Source: Halorhabdus utahensis DSM 12940
Lineage (GTDB): Archaea > Halobacteriota > Halobacteria > Halobacteriales > Haloarculaceae
Length of the DNA: 64,000 nt
Reading direction: 5' to 3'
Assembly (NCBI RefSeq): GCF_000023945.1
Contig: NC_013158.1
Coordinates: 2,480,001 to 2,544,000 of the forward strand
The notes under the pieces were generated by a model. The model had not been told where the DNA came from, made no database searches, and was given only the letters and a program-made list of their open reading frames with translations. Both the position numbers and the translations under genes were made by a program. Shown here in pieces: positions 25,570 through 35,968 of the stretch (position 1 is the first letter of the stretch; each line of letters opens with the position of its first letter).

Positions 25570-28500
25570 TTACTCCTGGAGGTCCGCTGCGAGCACTTCG
25601 ATCGGGTGGGGCGGATCGTCGCTCGCCCCCTCGTGTTCGCCGATCTGATGGCGACACGACGCACCGGGGGCGATGACTCGCTCGCCCGAACTCTCCCGGA
25701 TCTGGTCGAAGAGGATGTCGCCCATCGCCTGACTCAGCGAGTAGTGCTCGGCCTCGTAGCCGAAGGATCCGGACATGCCACAGCAGCTACTGTCGAGCGC
25801 ATCGACCGTGAACCCGACGTCTTCGAGGACCTCCGCGGTGAAGTGCTCTTTCTTGATTGCCTTCTGGTGGCAGTGTCCGTGGTAGGTCAGCGGTCGGTCG
25901 CTCGGGTCCACCTCGATCTCCTCGACGAGGCCGTGGGTGTCGAGGTATTCGAAGATCCCGTAGGTGTTGTTCGCGACGGTCTCGGCGTCCCTCCCGCCCA
26001 GCAGATCGAGGTAGTCGAGCTGGAACATCACCGCGACCGACGGCTCGATACTGACGACGTCCCACCCATCTGCTACTCGCGGGGCCAGCGTTTCGACGTT
26101 CTCGCTGGCGTGTTCTTTGGCCTTGTCGAGAAATCCCTTCGAGTTGGCTGCACGGCCACTGTCGGTGACGTCGCTGGGAACGTCGACGTGGACGCCGGCC
26201 GCTTCGAGAACGCGGACGGCCTCCTTGCCCGCCTGTGGGCGGTTGTAATTCGAGAACGTATCGGGGAACAGCAACACCTTGCGATCAGCTTCCGCCGCCG
26301 AGACCTGCGGTTCGTGACTCGCGAACCAGTCGACGAAGGTCTCCCGGTAGAAGGTCGGGAACTTTCGCTCGCGGGCGATCCCGAGGACCTTCTCCTGGAT
26401 GATGCCACGGCCGGGGAGGCGCTGTGCCCAGTTCGAGATGGGGGCAAGCGCGCTTCCGAGCGGGAGGAGTCGGTCGACGTTGGCGAAGATTTTGTCCCGG
26501 AGGCTCGACCCGTGTTCCTGGTGATACTGGTGGGTGACTTCCGCTTTGAGTTTGGCCATGTCGACCTCGCTCGGGCAGTCCTTCGCACAGCCCTTACACC
26601 CGATACAGAGGTCAAGTACCTCCGTCATGAACTCCTCGTCGGTGACGTCCGCGGGCAGGTCGCCGCTCATCGCCTGCCGGAGCATGTTCGCCCGGCCTCG
26701 TGTCGACGTGACTTCCTCCTCGCTGGCGCGGAAGGTCGGACACATCACGCCACCGGTGGTTTCCTGGGGGCCCCGACAGCCACCACACCCGTGACAGAGC
26801 TCGACCATCCCTTGCATCCCGTTCTCGTTGTCCCATTCGAGGACGGGATCGAATCCGAGTTCGAAGTCGTACTCCGGGCTGAACCGGAGGTTTTCGGTCA
26901 TGTCGTGATCGCCACAGATGTTGCCCGGATTGAGCAGCCAGTCGGGGTCGAAGGCGGTCTTGAGTTCCTCGAAGGTCTCCCAGAGTTCGTCGCCGTACAG
27001 CTTGCGGTTGAACTGCGAGCGGGCGCGGCCGTCGCCGTGCTCGCCGGAGACGCTGCCGCCGTACTCGACGACGAGGTCGGTCGCCCCCTCGGCGATGGCC
27101 TCGAACTGCTCGATCCCCTCGGTCGTCTTCGTGTTCACGAGCGGGCGGATGTGGAGACAGCCCGGGCCCGCATGGGCGTAGAAGGCTGCAAACGTGCCGA
27201 CGTCCTCCAGCAGGTCCTGGAAGTCCGCGACGTACTCGGGGAGGTTCTCCGGCGGGACGGCGGTGTCCTCGATGAAGCTGATGTGCTTCTCGTCGGTCGT
27301 CCGGCCCAGCAGGATCGGATTGCCGGACTTGCGCAGCTTCCAGAAGCGTTTGCGTTCGTCGTCAGCGTGGGCCTCCTGGGCGTCAAAGGCGTAGTGTGGC
27401 TCGTCGGTAATCTCGCTCGCCCCCTCGCTGGGATCGAGTTCACTGTCGCCGTCGGGAACCCGGTCGGCGATCAGGTCGGCGACCTTCTGTCTCCCCGCTT
27501 CGTCGCTGTCAGCGTAGAACTCCACCAGCAACATCGCGCCGGTGCCCTCGGGGACCATCTCCGCGACGAGCGGGCCGAACTCCTCGGTCTTGCCTGCCAA
27601 CTCCAGTAGCGTATCGTCGAGCACTTCGAGGGCGGAGGGATCGTGTTCGAGGATGATCGAGACGTCCTCCATCGCGTCGATGAGACTCTCGTACGCCAGC
27701 AGTGCGATCGACTTGGTCTCGGGCACTGGCTCCAGGGAGACCTCCGCTTCGGTGATCACGGCGAGGGTCCCCTCGCTGCCGGCAAGAAGCCGGGCGAGGT
27801 TGACCGTCCCGTCGTCGGCTTCCTCGACGAGTCGGTCGAGGTTGTATCCCGAGACGTTCCGCTTCAGGTCCGGGAACCGCTCGTCGATAGTCTCCGTCTC
27901 CTCGTCGAGGATACGGCTCACCTCGGCGTGGATCTGTGCTTCGAGATCGCCGTCCGGGTCAGCGCTGTCTTGTAGTTCTTCCAGTGTCACTTCCCCGAAC
28001 TCCGTGACGGTGCCGTCGGCGAGGACGACCTCCACCGACTCGACGTAGGCGTCGGTCTTGCCGTACTTCAGCGAGTGAGAACCGGTCGAGTTGTTGCCGA
28101 TCGCGCCGGCGACGGCGCTCTTGTCGCCGTAGGCGGGATCGGGCGCGAACTTCAGATCGTGCTCGGCGAAGGCCGCGTTCATATCGCCGATGTAGGTCCC
28201 GGCCTGGACGCGTGCCCGGGCAGCGTCAGGATCCGTTTCGAGCACGCTGTCCATGTAGCGGGTGAAATCCAGGACGACGGCCTCGTTGACCGTCTGGCCG
28301 GCGAGGCTCGTGCCGCCACCCCGTGGCAGGACCGGGATCTCCCGAGCGGCGCAGTACTCGACGACGCTCGCGACGTCGGCCGTCGACTGCGGGAAGACGA
28401 CGCCGACCGGAAGTACCTCGTAGGCGCTGGCGTCGGTCGCATACAGTTGTCGGGAGTATTCGTCGAAGCGAACGTCCCCCTCGATGCGTTCCTCCAGGTC

Positions 28501-28617
28501 ACTCACGAGGCCTGGCCGTTGCACGTCGTCGCTGACGTAGTCGTACGTGGCCCGACTGTCGGCTGCCGGATCGATACTGTCCGGGACGCCGGGTCCGACC
28601 TGGTCACTGATTCCCAT
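25570..28617 (-). CDS. FAD-binding and Fe-S oxidoreductase, D-lactate dehydrogenase-like
   Basis: A 1015-residue fusion from the ATG at 28617. An FAD_binding_4 domain (about 45-240) has PVLPRGGGTSLAGQTV; an FAD-oxidase C-terminal domain follows to about 530. A ferredoxin-like segment contains CHGCGGC and CIGCKGCAKDCPSEVDM (about 620-710). The C-terminal half holds CCG-type motifs HGHCHQKAI and SSCCGMSGSFGYEAEHY (about 915-965). The same domain order occurs in quinone-linked D-lactate or D-2-hydroxy acid dehydrogenases, equivalent to GlcD plus GlpC in one chain. The substrate is inferred. A TATA box is found 28 bases upstream. Confidence 0.88.
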   Translation of the reverse strand: MGISDQVGPGVPDSIDPAADSRATYDYVSDDVQRPGLVSDLEERIEGDVRFDEYSRQLYATDASAYEVLPVGVVFPQSTADVASVVEYCAAREIPVLPRGGGTSLAGQTVNEAVVLDFTRYMDSVLETDPDAARARVQAGTYIGDMNAAFAEHDLKFAPDPAYGDKSAVAGAIGNNSTGSHSLKYGKTDAYVESVEVVLADGTVTEFGEVTLEELQDSADPDGDLEAQIHAEVSRILDEETETIDERFPDLKRNVSGYNLDRLVEEADDGTVNLARLLAGSEGTLAVITEAEVSLEPVPETKSIALLAYESLIDAMEDVSIILEHDPSALEVLDDTLLELAGKTEEFGPLVAEMVPEGTGAMLLVEFYADSDEAGRQKVADLIADRVPDGDSELDPSEGASEITDEPHYAFDAQEAHADDERKRFWKLRKSGNPILLGRTTDEKHISFIEDTAVPPENLPEYVADFQDLLEDVGTFAAFYAHAGPGCLHIRPLVNTKTTEGIEQFEAIAEGATDLVVEYGGSVSGEHGDGRARSQFNRKLYGDELWETFEELKTAFDPDWLLNPGNICGDHDMTENLRFSPEYDFELGFDPVLEWDNENGMQGMVELCHGCGGCRGPQETTGGVMCPTFRASEEEVTSTRGRANMLRQAMSGDLPADVTDEEFMTEVLDLCIGCKGCAKDCPSEVDMAKLKAEVTHQYHQEHGSSLRDKIFANVDRLLPLGSALAPISNWAQRLPGRGIIQEKVLGIARERKFPTFYRETFVDWFASHEPQVSAAEADRKVLLFPDTFSNYNRPQAGKEAVRVLEAAGVHVDVPSDVTDSGRAANSKGFLDKAKEHASENVETLAPRVADGWDVVSIEPSVAVMFQLDYLDLLGGRDAETVANNTYGIFEYLDTHGLVEEIEVDPSDRPLTYHGHCHQKAIKKEHFTAEVLEDVGFTVDALDSSCCGMSGSFGYEAEHYSLSQAMGDILFDQIRESSGERVIAPGASCRHQIGEHEGASDDPPHPIEVLAADLQE

Positions 28618-28642
28618 GGTCCTACACTGCGACCCGACCGAG

Positions 28643-28648
28643 ATTAAT
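28643..28648 (-). promoter_or_regulatory. TATA-like box for the FAD/Fe-S oxidoreductase
   Basis: ATTAAT centred about 28 bases upstream of the ATG at 28617, consistent with a leaderless transcript. Confidence 0.45.
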
Positions 28649-28727
28649 GTCACGCTCTTTGGCCGAGGGGGGTGGGTTGGGCCCTATTCCGGTCGGCCAG
28701 GCAGCTTCCCAGCCACTGCTTCGGCGG

Positions 28728-30239
28728 TCAGTCCGTATTGACCGCCTCGGGCGGCTCGGCCGCTGGCTCGCTGTCCGGACCGGTCTCCTCGATGACGGCT
28801 TCCTTCCAGGTTCCGCGGGTGAACCACAGGACGGCGACGATCCCGCCGAGGATGTCGCCGGCGGCGAACCCGATCCAGATGCCGAACTCGCCAAGGATGC
28901 CGGGGTCGACCGCGAGGAGATATACCAGTGGGACGCGGCCGAGCCATAGCGCGATGACGGAGAGGACCATCGCCGTCCGGGTGTTTCCTGCTCCCCGGAA
29001 CGCGCCGAGCATGACCTGGAAGACGCCCATGAAGACGAACTCGAAGGCCCTGACCTGGAGGTACGTCGCGGCGAAGGCAAGCGTGATCGCCGCCTCCTCG
29101 GTGCCCGTCCCGAGGAACACGCCGACGATCGGTTCGGGGAAGATGAACGCGATTGCGCCGGCGACAAAGAGGACGCCGACGATGACCTTCGAGGCGACCC
29201 AGGTTGCCCGCTCGGCGCGGTCGGGCTTTTCGGCTCCCAGATTCTGGCCGACCATTGTGTTGGTTGCCCGCCCCAGTCCCATCGACGGCAGGAAGACGAT
29301 CGTCCCGATCCGGTTGGTGAGGCCGTAGGCCGCCACGACCGCCGGCGAGAACATCGACACCATCGCGGTCATGGTGATCATGCCCAGCGCCGCGGCCGAC
29401 TGTTCGGCGGTCGTCGGCAACCCGAGGTCGACCATTTTCCGAATCACGCCGAAGTCCGGCCGCAAGTGTTCCAGCCGGACGTCCGGACCGTAGCCGGCGA
29501 AAAAGAGGAGGAGGATGCCGGCGACCGCCGCCAGCCCACGCGAGGAGATGGTGGCGATGGCGGCTCCCTGGATCCCGAACCCGCCGAAGGCCGTCAGCTC
29601 CGCGAGCGTCGCGCCGATCACGTCGAGTCCCGGCGGCGCGAACAGCGGGTTGTCGGCAAACCCGAAGATGAGGATCGGGTCGATCACGACGTTCAGTCCG
29701 ACGCTGCCGGCCATGACGTACATCGGCGTCTTGGTGTCGCCGTACCCGCGCATGACCGACGAGAAGACGAAAAACGAGAACAAAAGCGGGAGCCCGAGGT
29801 AGAACACCTCCATGTAGTCGTTGGCCATCGGGATGATCCGCTCGGTCGTGTCCGCACTCGAGGGCAACAGTGCGAGCAGCTGATCGGAGAGGAAAAAGCC
29901 GGCGACGCCCAGGACAGTCGCCATCCCGACGACGAACACCAGCTGGTTGCCCGTCACGAGTCCGGCCGACCCCTCGCTATCCGCGCCGGTGTACTGGGCG
30001 ACCAGGATCGCCCCCGCGGAGTTGAACCCGCCCGCGATCGAGATGAACAGGAAGATCAGCGGCCACGCGATGCTCAGCGCACCGACCGCGTCGGCCGAGT
30101 AATGGCCGAGCCAGATGGTGTCGGTCACGTTATAGGCGACGTTCAGCAACTGGAAGACGACCAGCGGCCACGCGATGTCGAGCATTGGACGGAGGAGCCC
30201 ACCCTCCGTGACGTTCGTTTTCGGTCCGGATTCGTCCAC
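28728..30239 (-). CDS. MATE family efflux transporter
   Basis: A 503-residue protein with twelve hydrophobic helices in two halves; PMLDIAWPLVVFQLLNVAYNVTDTIWLGHYS is the first conserved helix region (residues 18-48 of the product) and GLPTTAEQSAAALG opens the second half. MATE proteins export drugs or metabolites using Na+ or H+. The GTG at 30239 is chosen because a BRE/TATA element at 30265-30271 predicts transcription starting at that base; a longer form from 30299 would include the promoter. Confidence 0.87.
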   Translation of the reverse strand: MDESGPKTNVTEGGLLRPMLDIAWPLVVFQLLNVAYNVTDTIWLGHYSADAVGALSIAWPLIFLFISIAGGFNSAGAILVAQYTGADSEGSAGLVTGNQLVFVVGMATVLGVAGFFLSDQLLALLPSSADTTERIIPMANDYMEVFYLGLPLLFSFFVFSSVMRGYGDTKTPMYVMAGSVGLNVVIDPILIFGFADNPLFAPPGLDVIGATLAELTAFGGFGIQGAAIATISSRGLAAVAGILLLFFAGYGPDVRLEHLRPDFGVIRKMVDLGLPTTAEQSAAALGMITMTAMVSMFSPAVVAAYGLTNRIGTIVFLPSMGLGRATNTMVGQNLGAEKPDRAERATWVASKVIVGVLFVAGAIAFIFPEPIVGVFLGTGTEEAAITLAFAATYLQVRAFEFVFMGVFQVMLGAFRGAGNTRTAMVLSVIALWLGRVPLVYLLAVDPGILGEFGIWIGFAAGDILGGIVAVLWFTRGTWKEAVIEETGPDSEPAAEPPEAVNTD

Positions 30240-30264
30240 GAAGAAATAGTTCAGCCGTTGTCGG

Positions 30265-30271
30265 ATAAATA
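30265..30271 (-). promoter_or_regulatory. TATA box for the MATE gene
   Basis: Minus-strand TATTTAT is preceded by a BRE-like CGAAGGG. Its centre is about 28 bases before the GTG at 30239, which fixes that codon as the probable leaderless start. Confidence 0.6.
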
Positions 30272-30341
30272 CCCTTCGAAACGCACGGCGGGCGAGCAAA
30301 TCGCCGTCGGACGCAGCCCCGGCCGGTCGGCCAGGGCTCGG

Positions 30342-32879
30342 CTAGTACGTCTCCCGGAGGTGCCTCGTCGAGAGGTGCTCCCGGAGGCGGGCTTCGATCA
30401 GGCCGTCGCGGTGGTTCTCACGGGCCTCGAAGGCGACGGTCCGCGTCTCGCCGGGCCGCAGGTCGACGTAGTTGTCTGTGAACCACCCCGTGAGTGGTCC
30501 GGCGTCGAGCTCGACGAACAGGGCGGCCCCCTCGGGCGCGCTGACTGTCACTTCGTCGCCGTCGATCGTCACGTCGAGGTCGACAGCCGGCAGCTCGAGC
30601 GCCTTGTAGTCCTCGAAGACGGCCGTCGCAGGATAGGATTCCCCCGGCCCGTCGTATTCGGCTCGAATCATCACCGTCGCCGGATCGACCTCGGCAGGCA
30701 GATCCGCACGGTCGACGGTCCCAAGCGGCGTGCTCTCGCCTGCTTCGACGTTCACCTCGACGGTTCGTTCGATGAGGACTTCGCCGTCGAAGGTGAGAAC
30801 TTCGAGGGTGATCTCGCCGTCGAGCGGCCGCGGGTCGTCGCTGGTGAGCCACAGCGTCTGGGCGGTGATCTCCCCGAAATCGCGTTCGGCTTCGTCGTCG
30901 GCCCCCGCGTTCTCGCCGCCGGTGTCGCCCTCGAATTCGGGATGGAAGGAGACGAGAACGGGTGCGAACTGCCGGCGGGCGGCGTACTGCTGGGCCTTCC
31001 ACGTCCCGTCGTATTCGATCGACGACCACGACGCAACGGGCCAGAGATCGTTGAGTTGCCAGTACAGCGCCCCCATTGTCTCGGGTTTACGACGCCGCCA
31101 GTGCTCGATGGCCGTCGACATCGCCTCGGCCTGGAGCAGCTGGGAGAGGTAGACGAAATCTTCGAAGTCGAAGGGCACCCGGAAGTACGACGCCAGTCGG
31201 GTGAGGATCGTCGCGTTCCCGCCGGGGTTGCGCTGGTGGTGCTCCATGAGGGGGGCAGTCGGGTTCAACTGGTCGTCCGGGATGACCGTCCGCAGCGATT
31301 CGACCGACGGGAACGACTGGTAGCCGAACTCCGAGACGAAGCGAGGCTCCGTCGTGTAGTAGTCCTCGAACGGTTGGCCCTCGTGCCAGACGTCCCAGTA
31401 GTGGACGTCACCCGACCCGAACTCGTAGGGGTCCTCGGCGTCGGGGCCGCTGGAGGGCGAGCCCGGCCAGAACGTCCGCGAGGGATCCTCGTCGCGACAG
31501 GCCGGCCCGACGGTCTCCTCGTAGAGCGCCTCGTAATCCGCGACCTGTTCATCGTGGGCCGGGTGGTCGACGAACCAATTGTGGAGGGCCTCCTCGTTCT
31601 CGTTGTTCCCACACCAGAGTGCAATCGAGGGGTGATTCGCCAGCCGACGGACCTGATAGCGGACCTCCTCCTCGACGGTCGCCAGAAAGGCGTCGTCGGC
31701 TGGATAGAGCGCACATGAGAACATGAAATCCTGCCAGACGAGCAGCCCCTGTTCGTCACACAACTCGTATAACGCGTCGTTCTCGTAGTAGCCGCCACCC
31801 CAGACCCGGAGCATGGTCATGTTCGCCGCGGCGGCACTCTCGATAAGGTGCTCGTAGCGGTCGCGGGTTACGTCGCCATACAGCGGCGCGACGGGGATCG
31901 TGTTCGCTCCCTTCGCGAAGACGGGGGTGTCGTTGACCGTGAAGTGAAACGACGACCCCTCCGCGTCGGGTTCGACGACGACTTCCAGGTCGCGAAAGCC
32001 CAGCCGGTCGGTCACGGTGTGACTGGTCGGGTCGCCGGCACCGCTCCGATCGGTGATCGTCGCCTCGAGATCGTATAGCGGCTGGTCGCCGTAGCCGTTG
32101 GGCCACCACAGGTCGACGTCCTCGACGCCGAGCGTGAGTTCGACTTCCTGCTCGCCCGCCCCCAGTACCACCGTCTCGGTCGTTTCGCCGTCCGCGACCG
32201 ACGCCGCGAGTTCGCACTCGCCCGCACTCGGCGCGTCGATCCCGACCCGGACAGTCAGGTCGATGCGCTCGCCGTCGTGGTCCTGTTCGGTCGTCGTATG
32301 GGTAATCCGCGGGGCGGAGTAGGCCACAAGCGAGATGTCCCGGTAGATCCCCGTCGTCGGGAGACTCGGGCCCCAGTCCCACCCGAAGTGACACTGGGCC
32401 TTCCGGATGAACGGTCGGCCGGGCTGCTCGACTGGATAGTGGGTGTGGGGAACCTCGTGGGGATGGGCCTCCTGTCGCTCGAGGGCGTACTCGACGGGGG
32501 ACCGAAACTCGATACGGATCTCGTTTTCCCCGCGCTTGAGGGCGTCGGCCACGTCGAATTCGTTGGCGACGTGCATGTTGACCGACTCTCCGACCACCTC
32601 GCCGTTCACCCGGACTGTCGCGACGGTGTCCAGTCCGTCACAGCCCAACAGGACGCGGTCGTGAGCAAGCATTGCCGGCTCGACATCGACGGTCCGGCGA
32701 TAGGTCCAGTCGGTCCGACCGACCCACTGGACGTCGAGTTCGTTGTCGGCCACGAACGGATCGTCGATCACACCGTTCGTCCGCAGGTCCGTGTAGACGC
32801 CGCCGGGAACGGTCCCATCGAGCCACTCGCCGTCCGGGTCGCGGAACTCCCAGCGACCGTTGAGGAACTTTTTCTGCAT
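30342..32879 (-). CDS. GH2 family beta-mannosidase-like glycoside hydrolase
   Basis: An 845-residue protein. The N-terminal sugar-binding jelly roll starts with [14 protein letters not shown] and contains [20 protein letters not shown] (about 165), a beta-mannosidase signature. The Ig-like and TIM-barrel domains follow. [15 protein letters not shown] near residue 425 carries the acid/base glutamate, and [13 protein letters not shown] near 520 the nucleophile glutamate. There is no signal peptide, so it acts in the cytoplasm on imported mannosides. A low-complexity insert ([17 protein letters not shown]) lies near 665. Confidence 0.88.
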   Translation of the reverse strand: MQKKFLNGRWEFRDPDGEWLDGTVPGGVYTDLRTNGVIDDPFVADNELDVQWVGRTDWTYRRTVDVEPAMLAHDRVLLGCDGLDTVATVRVNGEVVGESVNMHVANEFDVADALKRGENEIRIEFRSPVEYALERQEAHPHEVPHTHYPVEQPGRPFIRKAQCHFGWDWGPSLPTTGIYRDISLVAYSAPRITHTTTEQDHDGERIDLTVRVGIDAPSAGECELAASVADGETTETVVLGAGEQEVELTLGVEDVDLWWPNGYGDQPLYDLEATITDRSGAGDPTSHTVTDRLGFRDLEVVVEPDAEGSSFHFTVNDTPVFAKGANTIPVAPLYGDVTRDRYEHLIESAAAANMTMLRVWGGGYYENDALYELCDEQGLLVWQDFMFSCALYPADDAFLATVEEEVRYQVRRLANHPSIALWCGNNENEEALHNWFVDHPAHDEQVADYEALYEETVGPACRDEDPSRTFWPGSPSSGPDAEDPYEFGSGDVHYWDVWHEGQPFEDYYTTEPRFVSEFGYQSFPSVESLRTVIPDDQLNPTAPLMEHHQRNPGGNATILTRLASYFRVPFDFEDFVYLSQLLQAEAMSTAIEHWRRRKPETMGALYWQLNDLWPVASWSSIEYDGTWKAQQYAARRQFAPVLVSFHPEFEGDTGGENAGADDEAERDFGEITAQTLWLTSDDPRPLDGEITLEVLTFDGEVLIERTVEVNVEAGESTPLGTVDRADLPAEVDPATVMIRAEYDGPGESYPATAVFEDYKALELPAVDLDVTIDGDEVTVSAPEGAALFVELDAGPLTGWFTDNYVDLRPGETRTVAFEARENHRDGLIEARLREHLSTRHLRETY

Positions 32880-33003
32880 AGTTGCACGAGTTCTGTCGCT
32901 GACACCATAACGTTGTGGGCGAGAAGCCCACAGCTATCGGCGATGGATCGGGGACGGGACCGCCCTTCCGGCGGTCGTGACCGCGGCCGGCAAACGGGCC
33001 GCG

Positions 33004-33462
33004 TTACTGGAGGTTGACCGTGACTTCGCCGTCGAAGTCGAGCAAGACCGACTGGACCGTGTCACCGAACAGTGCTTTCCCGGTCGGCGAGCGCTTGCGG
33101 CCCGACAGGAAGATGTGTCCGCACTCGAACTTCTCGGCGGCCTCGATGACCTTCGAGGCGCGGTCGCCCTCGCCTGCGACCGCACCGACGGTCTCGTACG
33201 CGAAGTCCGGGTCGCCGAAAACCTCCTCGATGGTCTCGTTCAGCGAAGTGTGGACCGTTTTCAGGATGTCCGAATCGGTGTAGGACGTGTTCTCGACTTC
33301 GCCGATCGTATCGAGGGTTTCCCGGGCCTCGTCGAACTCGTCCGGGTCGAGGGTTCCAAAGAGGTACAGCTTTGCCCCGAGTCCCTCGGCGATATCGCCG
33401 GCCTTCCGGAGTAACTCCTCGCTCGCTTCCGTGTCGTCGACGACAACCAGTGCTTGTTCCAT
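33004..33462 (-). CDS. Universal stress protein (UspA family)
   Basis: A 152-residue protein from the ATG at 33462. It begins QALVVVDDTEASEELL and ends with the nucleotide-binding pattern GHIFLSGRKRSPTGKALFGDTVQSVLLD, where GxxxxG and the GxxVxxVL-type end are the ATP-binding UspA marks. These proteins respond to stress and starvation. A TATA box at 33482-33489 gives a leaderless mRNA. Confidence 0.87.
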   Translation of the reverse strand: MEQALVVVDDTEASEELLRKAGDIAEGLGAKLYLFGTLDPDEFDEARETLDTIGEVENTSYTDSDILKTVHTSLNETIEEVFGDPDFAYETVGAVAGEGDRASKVIEAAEKFECGHIFLSGRKRSPTGKALFGDTVQSVLLDFDGEVTVNLQ

Positions 33463-33481
33463 ATACGCGTCATCGCACAAA

Positions 33482-33489
33482 ATATACTA
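33482..33489 (-). promoter_or_regulatory. TATA box for the universal stress protein
   Basis: Minus-strand TAGTATAT, centred about 24 bases before the ATG at 33462. Confidence 0.55.
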
Positions 33490-33643
33490 AAGTGTTGCCT
33501 TCGCGGGTTCTGCGGCGCTGATCGACGCGGTTTTCGGCAGCCGCGATGGCTCGAAGAACCCGCCGTCACCCGTCTGTCCACTGGCCCACCCCGAACCGTC
33601 GACCGATCGGCAGGTTCTTTTCCGCTACTCCGAACCCATATTC

Positions 33644-34162
33644 ATGCCAGGTCCAGTGTTTCGCGAGGGGGAAACCGTCTCGCTCCGAGCGATCGAACCG
33701 TCGGATCACGCCTATCTGGCGACACAGGCGAACCGGCGGGACGTCAGGCGCATGACGAATGGTCAGGAACCCTGGAGCCACGACGGCAAGGAGGCGTTTC
33801 TCGACGATGACGATGTCGTCGGCTTCCTGCTCTCACGGGACGGCGAACGCGTCGGCTTCTGCTGGCTGTTTTTCCGCGAGGAGGTCCACGGGCGGGCTGC
33901 GATCGGCTACTGGGTTGATCCCGACGCGCGACGGGAGGGCGTCGCCACGGCGGCCGTGTCACTGCTCAAAGCGTACGCTGTCGACGAACTCCGTCTCCGA
34001 AAGCTACACGCTCGCGTCTTCGAAGGGAACGACGCTTCAGCGTCGGTCTTGGAGTCAAACGGCTTTGAGAACGTTGGACGACTGCACGAGCACTATCTGG
34101 TCGATGGCGCATATCTGGATGCGAGACTCTATGAGTGGTTGTCGCCGGCCCGATCCGAGTAA
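33644..34162 (+). CDS. GNAT family N-acetyltransferase (RimJ/RimL type)
   Basis: A 172-residue protein. It starts VSLRAIEPSDHAYL, and the acetyl-CoA site VDPDARREGVATAAVSLLKAYAVDELRLRKLHARVFEGNDASASVLESNGF (residues about 88-140) is a full GNAT motif A and B of the RimJ/RimL branch, which acetylates protein N-termini or small amines. The exact acceptor cannot be told. It is an isolated gene, divergent from the universal stress protein. Confidence 0.87.
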   Translation: MPGPVFREGETVSLRAIEPSDHAYLATQANRRDVRRMTNGQEPWSHDGKEAFLDDDDVVGFLLSRDGERVGFCWLFFREEVHGRAAIGYWVDPDARREGVATAAVSLLKAYAVDELRLRKLHARVFEGNDASASVLESNGFENVGRLHEHYLVDGAYLDARLYEWLSPARSE

Positions 34163-34273
34163 CGGGGTTTGCCAGCCACTGCTGGTATCAGCCCGTCGCC
34201 GGTAGCTCAGGGTGACAGCTCACGCGATTACGTCGTCCAAAACGAAGGTGGAGATATCCTCACTGCGATCCGT

Positions 34274-35590
34274 TCAGGATTCGAGGATGTAGCTGTTGAG
34301 AACTGCCTTCAGCTTCTCCTGGCGACCGGACTCGAGTTCGATCCCGTCGTTCTCGAGGGCGTATTCGGCGAGCGCCTCGAAGTCGGTCGACTCGGCGGCG
34401 ATCTCGGCACCGATCCCCGCGTCGTAGCCGTAGCGGTCGTCGATGACGTCCGCGAAGACACCGTCCTCCCGGAGTTCGTGGGCGACTTCGAGCCCGCGTG
34501 CGAAGGTGTCCATACCGACGACGTGGCCGTAGAAGAGATCGACAGGCTCGAAGGATTCCCGTCGAACCTTCGCGTCGAAGTTGAGGCCACCGGGTGCGAT
34601 CCCGTCGTTCTCCAGCACCTCGTACATCGCCAGCGTCGTCATGTAGACGTCGGTCGGGAACTCGTCGGTGTCCCAGCCGATCAGCTTGTCGCCCTGGTTT
34701 GCGTCGACGCTGCCCAGCGCGTCGTTGACACGGGCGTACTGGAGTTCGTGTCGGAACGTGTGGCCGGCGAGCGTCGCGTGGTTGGCCTCGAGGTTGAGGT
34801 TGAAGCGGTCTTCCAGGCCGTACTCACGCAGGAACGCCATGACGTTCGCGGCGTCGAAGTCGTACTGGTGTTTGGTGGGCTCTTTGGGCTTTGGCTCGAT
34901 GAGCAACTGCCCGTCGAAGCCGATGTCGTCGGCGTAGTCGGCCGCCATCCGGAAGAACCGGCCCATGTTGTCCAGCTCTCGGCCCATGTCGGAGTTCAGC
35001 AGCGTCTTGTAGCCCTCGCGGCCGCCCCAGAAGACGAAGTTCTCGCCACCCAGACGCTCGGTGACTTCCATCGCTTTCTTGACCTGTCCCGCCGCGTGGG
35101 CGAAGACGTCGGGGTTCGGCGAGGTTGCCGCACCGTGGGCGAACTTCGGCTCCATGAACAGCTGGGCCGTCCCCCACAGGAGTTCGACGCCCGTCTCGTC
35201 GATCTTCTCCTCGACGTGGTCGACGATCTCATCGAGGTTCTCGTTGGACTCGGCGAGATCCTCGCCCTTGGGTGCGATGTCGCGATCGTGGAAACAGAAG
35301 TACGGGACGCCGAGTTTCTCGAAGAACTCGAAGGCGGCGTCGACTCGCGCGTGGGCCTTCTCCATTGGGTCGTCGATATCGTCCCAGGGACGTTGCATCG
35401 TCCCTGCTCCGAACGGGTCGGACCCGTCTTCGCGGAGCGTATGCCAGTAGGCCACCGAGAATCGAAGATGCTCGGCCATCGTCTTCTCGCCGACCTGCTT
35501 CTCGGGGTCGTAATAGCTAAACGAAAGCGGGTCCTGGGAGTCCGGTCCCTCGTACGTGATCTCGTCGATTTCTGGGAAGTATTCGCTCAT
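34274..35590 (-). CDS. xylA: Xylose isomerase
   Basis: A 438-residue class II xylose isomerase. CFHDRDIAP contains the catalytic histidine, [14 protein letters not shown] is the family signature, and [17 protein letters not shown] carries the active-site lysine and metal glutamate; [18 protein letters not shown] and [19 protein letters not shown] provide further metal ligands. It converts D-xylose to D-xylulose. xylB lies 4.6 kb away on the other strand, with two transducer-like genes between. A TTTAA box about 33 bases upstream may be its TATA element. Confidence 0.95.
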   Translation of the reverse strand: MSEYFPEIDEITYEGPDSQDPLSFSYYDPEKQVGEKTMAEHLRFSVAYWHTLREDGSDPFGAGTMQRPWDDIDDPMEKAHARVDAAFEFFEKLGVPYFCFHDRDIAPKGEDLAESNENLDEIVDHVEEKIDETGVELLWGTAQLFMEPKFAHGAATSPNPDVFAHAAGQVKKAMEVTERLGGENFVFWGGREGYKTLLNSDMGRELDNMGRFFRMAADYADDIGFDGQLLIEPKPKEPTKHQYDFDAANVMAFLREYGLEDRFNLNLEANHATLAGHTFRHELQYARVNDALGSVDANQGDKLIGWDTDEFPTDVYMTTLAMYEVLENDGIAPGGLNFDAKVRRESFEPVDLFYGHVVGMDTFARGLEVAHELREDGVFADVIDDRYGYDAGIGAEIAAESTDFEALAEYALENDGIELESGRQEKLKAVLNSYILES

Positions 35591-35968
35591 GGTATCACCA
35601 GTGTCGTAGGACAGACACGCTTAAACTGCATTCAGTAGCTACTTCAATATTGCGGTACCCTGTCGCTCACTCGCTACCAGACCGTCCGCAGTCGGGCTTT
35701 TGGCTCCCTTCGGACCGGGATCGTGCTGCTCACTTTCGGAGAGTGGCCGGCTCTCCACCGCGGACCGGTTGTCTGTCCGGATCGGCGACTCCCGATCGTC
35801 GGCCGACAGTATCGAGTGGGTCCTCACAGACTGAATCCACACCCTACATTTTAATATCGAGGTAGGAAAACCACTGGTTTCGAAGACGGAAAGCGTATTT
35901 GTCGTATCAAAATAGAATTATGATGACGAAGCTTCGACTGGTACATTGCAAGACACGTATCACAAACT
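35591..35968. other. Intergenic region between xylA and transducer gene 1
   Basis: It must hold the divergent promoters of xylA (TTTAA near 35622-35627) and of the transducer gene (candidate AT-rich boxes CATTTTAATAT near 35847 and ATCAAAATAG near 35905). I see no convincing gene; short frames here have no recognisable motif. If the genes are sugar-regulated, the operators should be in this stretch. Confidence 0.45.

Noticed and set aside
25606-27609. Long plus-strand frame opposite the FAD/Fe-S oxidoreductase
   Set aside because: No family features, and the opposite strand encodes complete FAD, Fe-S and CCG motifs.
29466-31718. 750-codon plus-strand frame opposite the MATE and GH2 genes
   Set aside because: It crosses two clearly recognised genes on the other strand and has the biased composition of an antisense shadow.
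34196-34280. A tRNA-like start (GCCGGTAGCTCAG) after the acetyltransferase gene
   Set aside because: No matching acceptor 3' strand, anticodon stem or T-arm follows, so it is a chance match.
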